Shown: positions 62,566 to 64,000 of the stretch, piece after piece | Layout: every line of letters starts with the position of its first letter | Numbering within the stretch: position 1 is the first letter of the stretch | NCBI RefSeq assembly: GCF_000346465.2 | Contig: NC_034012.1 | Span: forward strand, 19,061,517-19,125,516 | Reading direction: 5' to 3' | Origin: Prunus persica | Lineage: Eukaryota; Streptophyta; Magnoliopsida; Rosales; Rosaceae | Length of the DNA: 64,000 nt | The notes under the pieces: generated by a model | The model's database searches: none | What the model saw: only the letters and a program-made list of their open reading frames with translations | Told to the model about the DNA's origin: nothing | Position numbers and translations under genes: made by a program

Positions 62566-64000
62566 TCATTCAATCCATATATCTTCACACCCATCTCGAA
62601 TATTTTGACCACCTAACTCACCCACCAGTTCATCAAATGTGTCAACATTTGGCATCCCTCTAGTAAATGGCTCACACTCAATTATCACATCACCTAAGAC
62701 TTCATCACCAATAACATCATTATATTCTCTATTAGGCATTGATAACACTACCGACCAACCACGATGCATCGGGTCGTCAACAAAAAATATTTGTTTGACT
62801 TGAGAAGCCAAAACAAATTGGTCATTCCTATGTCCAATTTTACTCAAATCTACAAGGGTAAATCCAAGTTCGTCGACTACAAGACCAGAACTATCTATCC
62901 AATCACACCTAAAGACTGGGATTGTAAACTTTTGGTAGTCAAGGTCCCAAATTTCTTGAATGACACCATAGAAACCCATATTTGAGAGAATTGGGTTTTT
63001 ATCCTTGGCACTAGCAACTTGCATGGTATGTGCAAGTAAATAAACTCCACTATTTTGAGTTGTCCGCACATCATCTTGTGCCTTGATATTGAATTTAATA
63101 CCTTTAATAAGATAGCTCCTATATAATGGCACTGACATGTTTGGACCAGCTGCTAGCCACCTTAAATTTTCTGATACGCCATGATTGTCTTCCTCAAGTT
63201 CACTTTGAACCTGCAAATTAATCATATCTTAATTCAATCTAACATATAAATAAGAAGAAAATTAAAAGAGAAATATGTTATTCAACAACATATACCTTGA
63301 AGCATAGCCATTGAATGAAAGTGCTATTGTGCTTATCCTGCAGCCACTTTGTTCTCTTTCTAAATTTTGGATAAGCAGTCTTGATGTGGATCATATGTTG
63401 CCTACATGACACGAAAAATTCAAGCATTACGGTCCCAAATATAGAAGATAAACATAAGAAATAATTTAAAATGGAAACTTAAAGAATAAAACTCATACGT
63501 ACTCGATATAAGGTAGGACTTCCTGCGTATTCTCCAAGACATATAGATGTGCTTGATTCAACAGGTCCTGATCAACTACGCTCACTGTGCAACCTGATAA
63601 TGGCTTTGAAACTCCCATCTTTTGACTTGAAGGCACTCCAACTGTACTAACATCAGATAAATGCTGAGTACAAAACTCTACCGCTTCTTCAGCTATATAC
63701 CGCTCAGCAATGCAACCTTCGGGACGAGTACGATTCTGAACATACCCCTTCAGAACTTTCATATATCTTTCAAACGGATACATCCACCTAAAATATACTG
63801 GCCCACATAGACGAAGTTCTCTGACAAGATGTACTACTAGATGAACCATGATATCAAAGAATGAAGGGGGAAAGTACTTCTCAAGCAAACACAGAGTAAC
63901 TACTACATCTTCTTCCAACTTATCTAGCTTGGAAACATCAACAGTCTTTGCACATATAGCATTGAAGAAGAAGCACAAACGAGTTATTGCATACCTTGCA
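62566..64000 (-). CDS. TNP2-type CACTA transposase, C-terminal part (DUF4218 and DUF4216), runs off the window
   Basis: Exons on the minus strand: 63502 to beyond 64000, 63296-63401, and 62566-63210, with GT/AG introns and matching phases. The first encodes DUF4218: ITRLCFFFNAI, LEKYFPPSFFDIMVHLVVHL, RWMYPFERYMKVLKGYVQN and PEGCIAERYIAEEAVEFC. The middle exon reads KTAYPKFRKRTKWLQDKHNS. The last encodes DUF4216: GFYGVIQEIWDLDY, PVFRCDWID, GHRNDQFVLASQVKQIFFVD and ends DGCEDIWIE. No stop or frameshift is visible in this part. The TNP2 catalytic domain would lie beyond 64000. Confidence 0.9.

Larger units (their letters stand above)
60996..64000 (-). mobile_element. CACTA transposon 2, nested in CACTA 1 (partial)
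   Basis: The visible end reads CACAACTACAAAAAAGC at about 60996 and abuts the broken DUF4216 frame of CACTA 1. It has its own subterminal vocabulary (ACGACGGT / AACGTCGT) and its own TNP2-type gene. The other end is outside the window, so the 3-bp target duplication cannot be checked. Confidence 0.75.

Overview
The window is plant nuclear DNA: AT-rich, with multi-exon genes bounded by GT/AG introns, microsatellites, and dense layers of LTR elements, MITEs, SINEs and CACTA transposons. The clearest anchor is a complete 393-residue GH28 polygalacturonase at 19932-22132. From memory it is almost identical to the ripening endopolygalacturonase of peach, so I read the window as a Prunus genome, possibly the endoPG cluster that controls melting flesh and stone adhesion in peach. 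That locus assignment is an inference.

Layout. 0.5-3.4 kb holds two divergent (head-to-head) coiled-coil genes of unknown function and a remnant of one tail. 4.2-6.3 kb (minus) is a FAR1-related, MULE-derived gene broken by one frameshift. 7.4-18.0 kb is copy A of a large direct duplication. 18.0-19.5 kb is a retroelement fragment. 19.8-22.1 kb is the polygalacturonase gene. 23.3-25.5 kb is a 5'-truncated alkenal double-bond reductase gene. 23.8-37.6 kb is copy B of the duplication. 36.2-39.2 kb (minus) is a complete five-exon F-box gene. 40.6-49.3 kb holds a SINE, a MULE with a 9-bp target duplication, a Cassandra LTR and other LTR-element pieces. 49.3-53.1 kb holds fragments of a cyclic-nucleotide-gated channel gene invaded by copia debris. 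54.9-64 kb is a CACTA transposon (intact Transposase_24 gene, broken DUF4216 gene) with a second CACTA inserted in it (TNP2 C-terminus, open at the window edge).

The main structural result is the duplication. Its left breakpoint lies inside a reductase intron and its right breakpoint inside F-box intron 3. Copy A therefore carries a headless reductase pseudogene at one end and one orphan F-box exon at the other; copy B sits in the original context of both genes. Both copies carry the same LTR element with the same 5-bp target duplication (GATAT), so the element inserted first and the block was duplicated later. Copy A then lost about 2.3 kb of the element and about 1.7 kb containing the last F-box exon, and differs by a 1.26-kb Harbinger-like insertion.

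Genes likely to make working proteins are the polygalacturonase, the F-box protein, possibly the two coiled-coil proteins, and the transposon genes at 55.7-57.6 kb and 62.6-64 kb. The reductase copies, the channel fragments and the older DUF4216 gene look dead.
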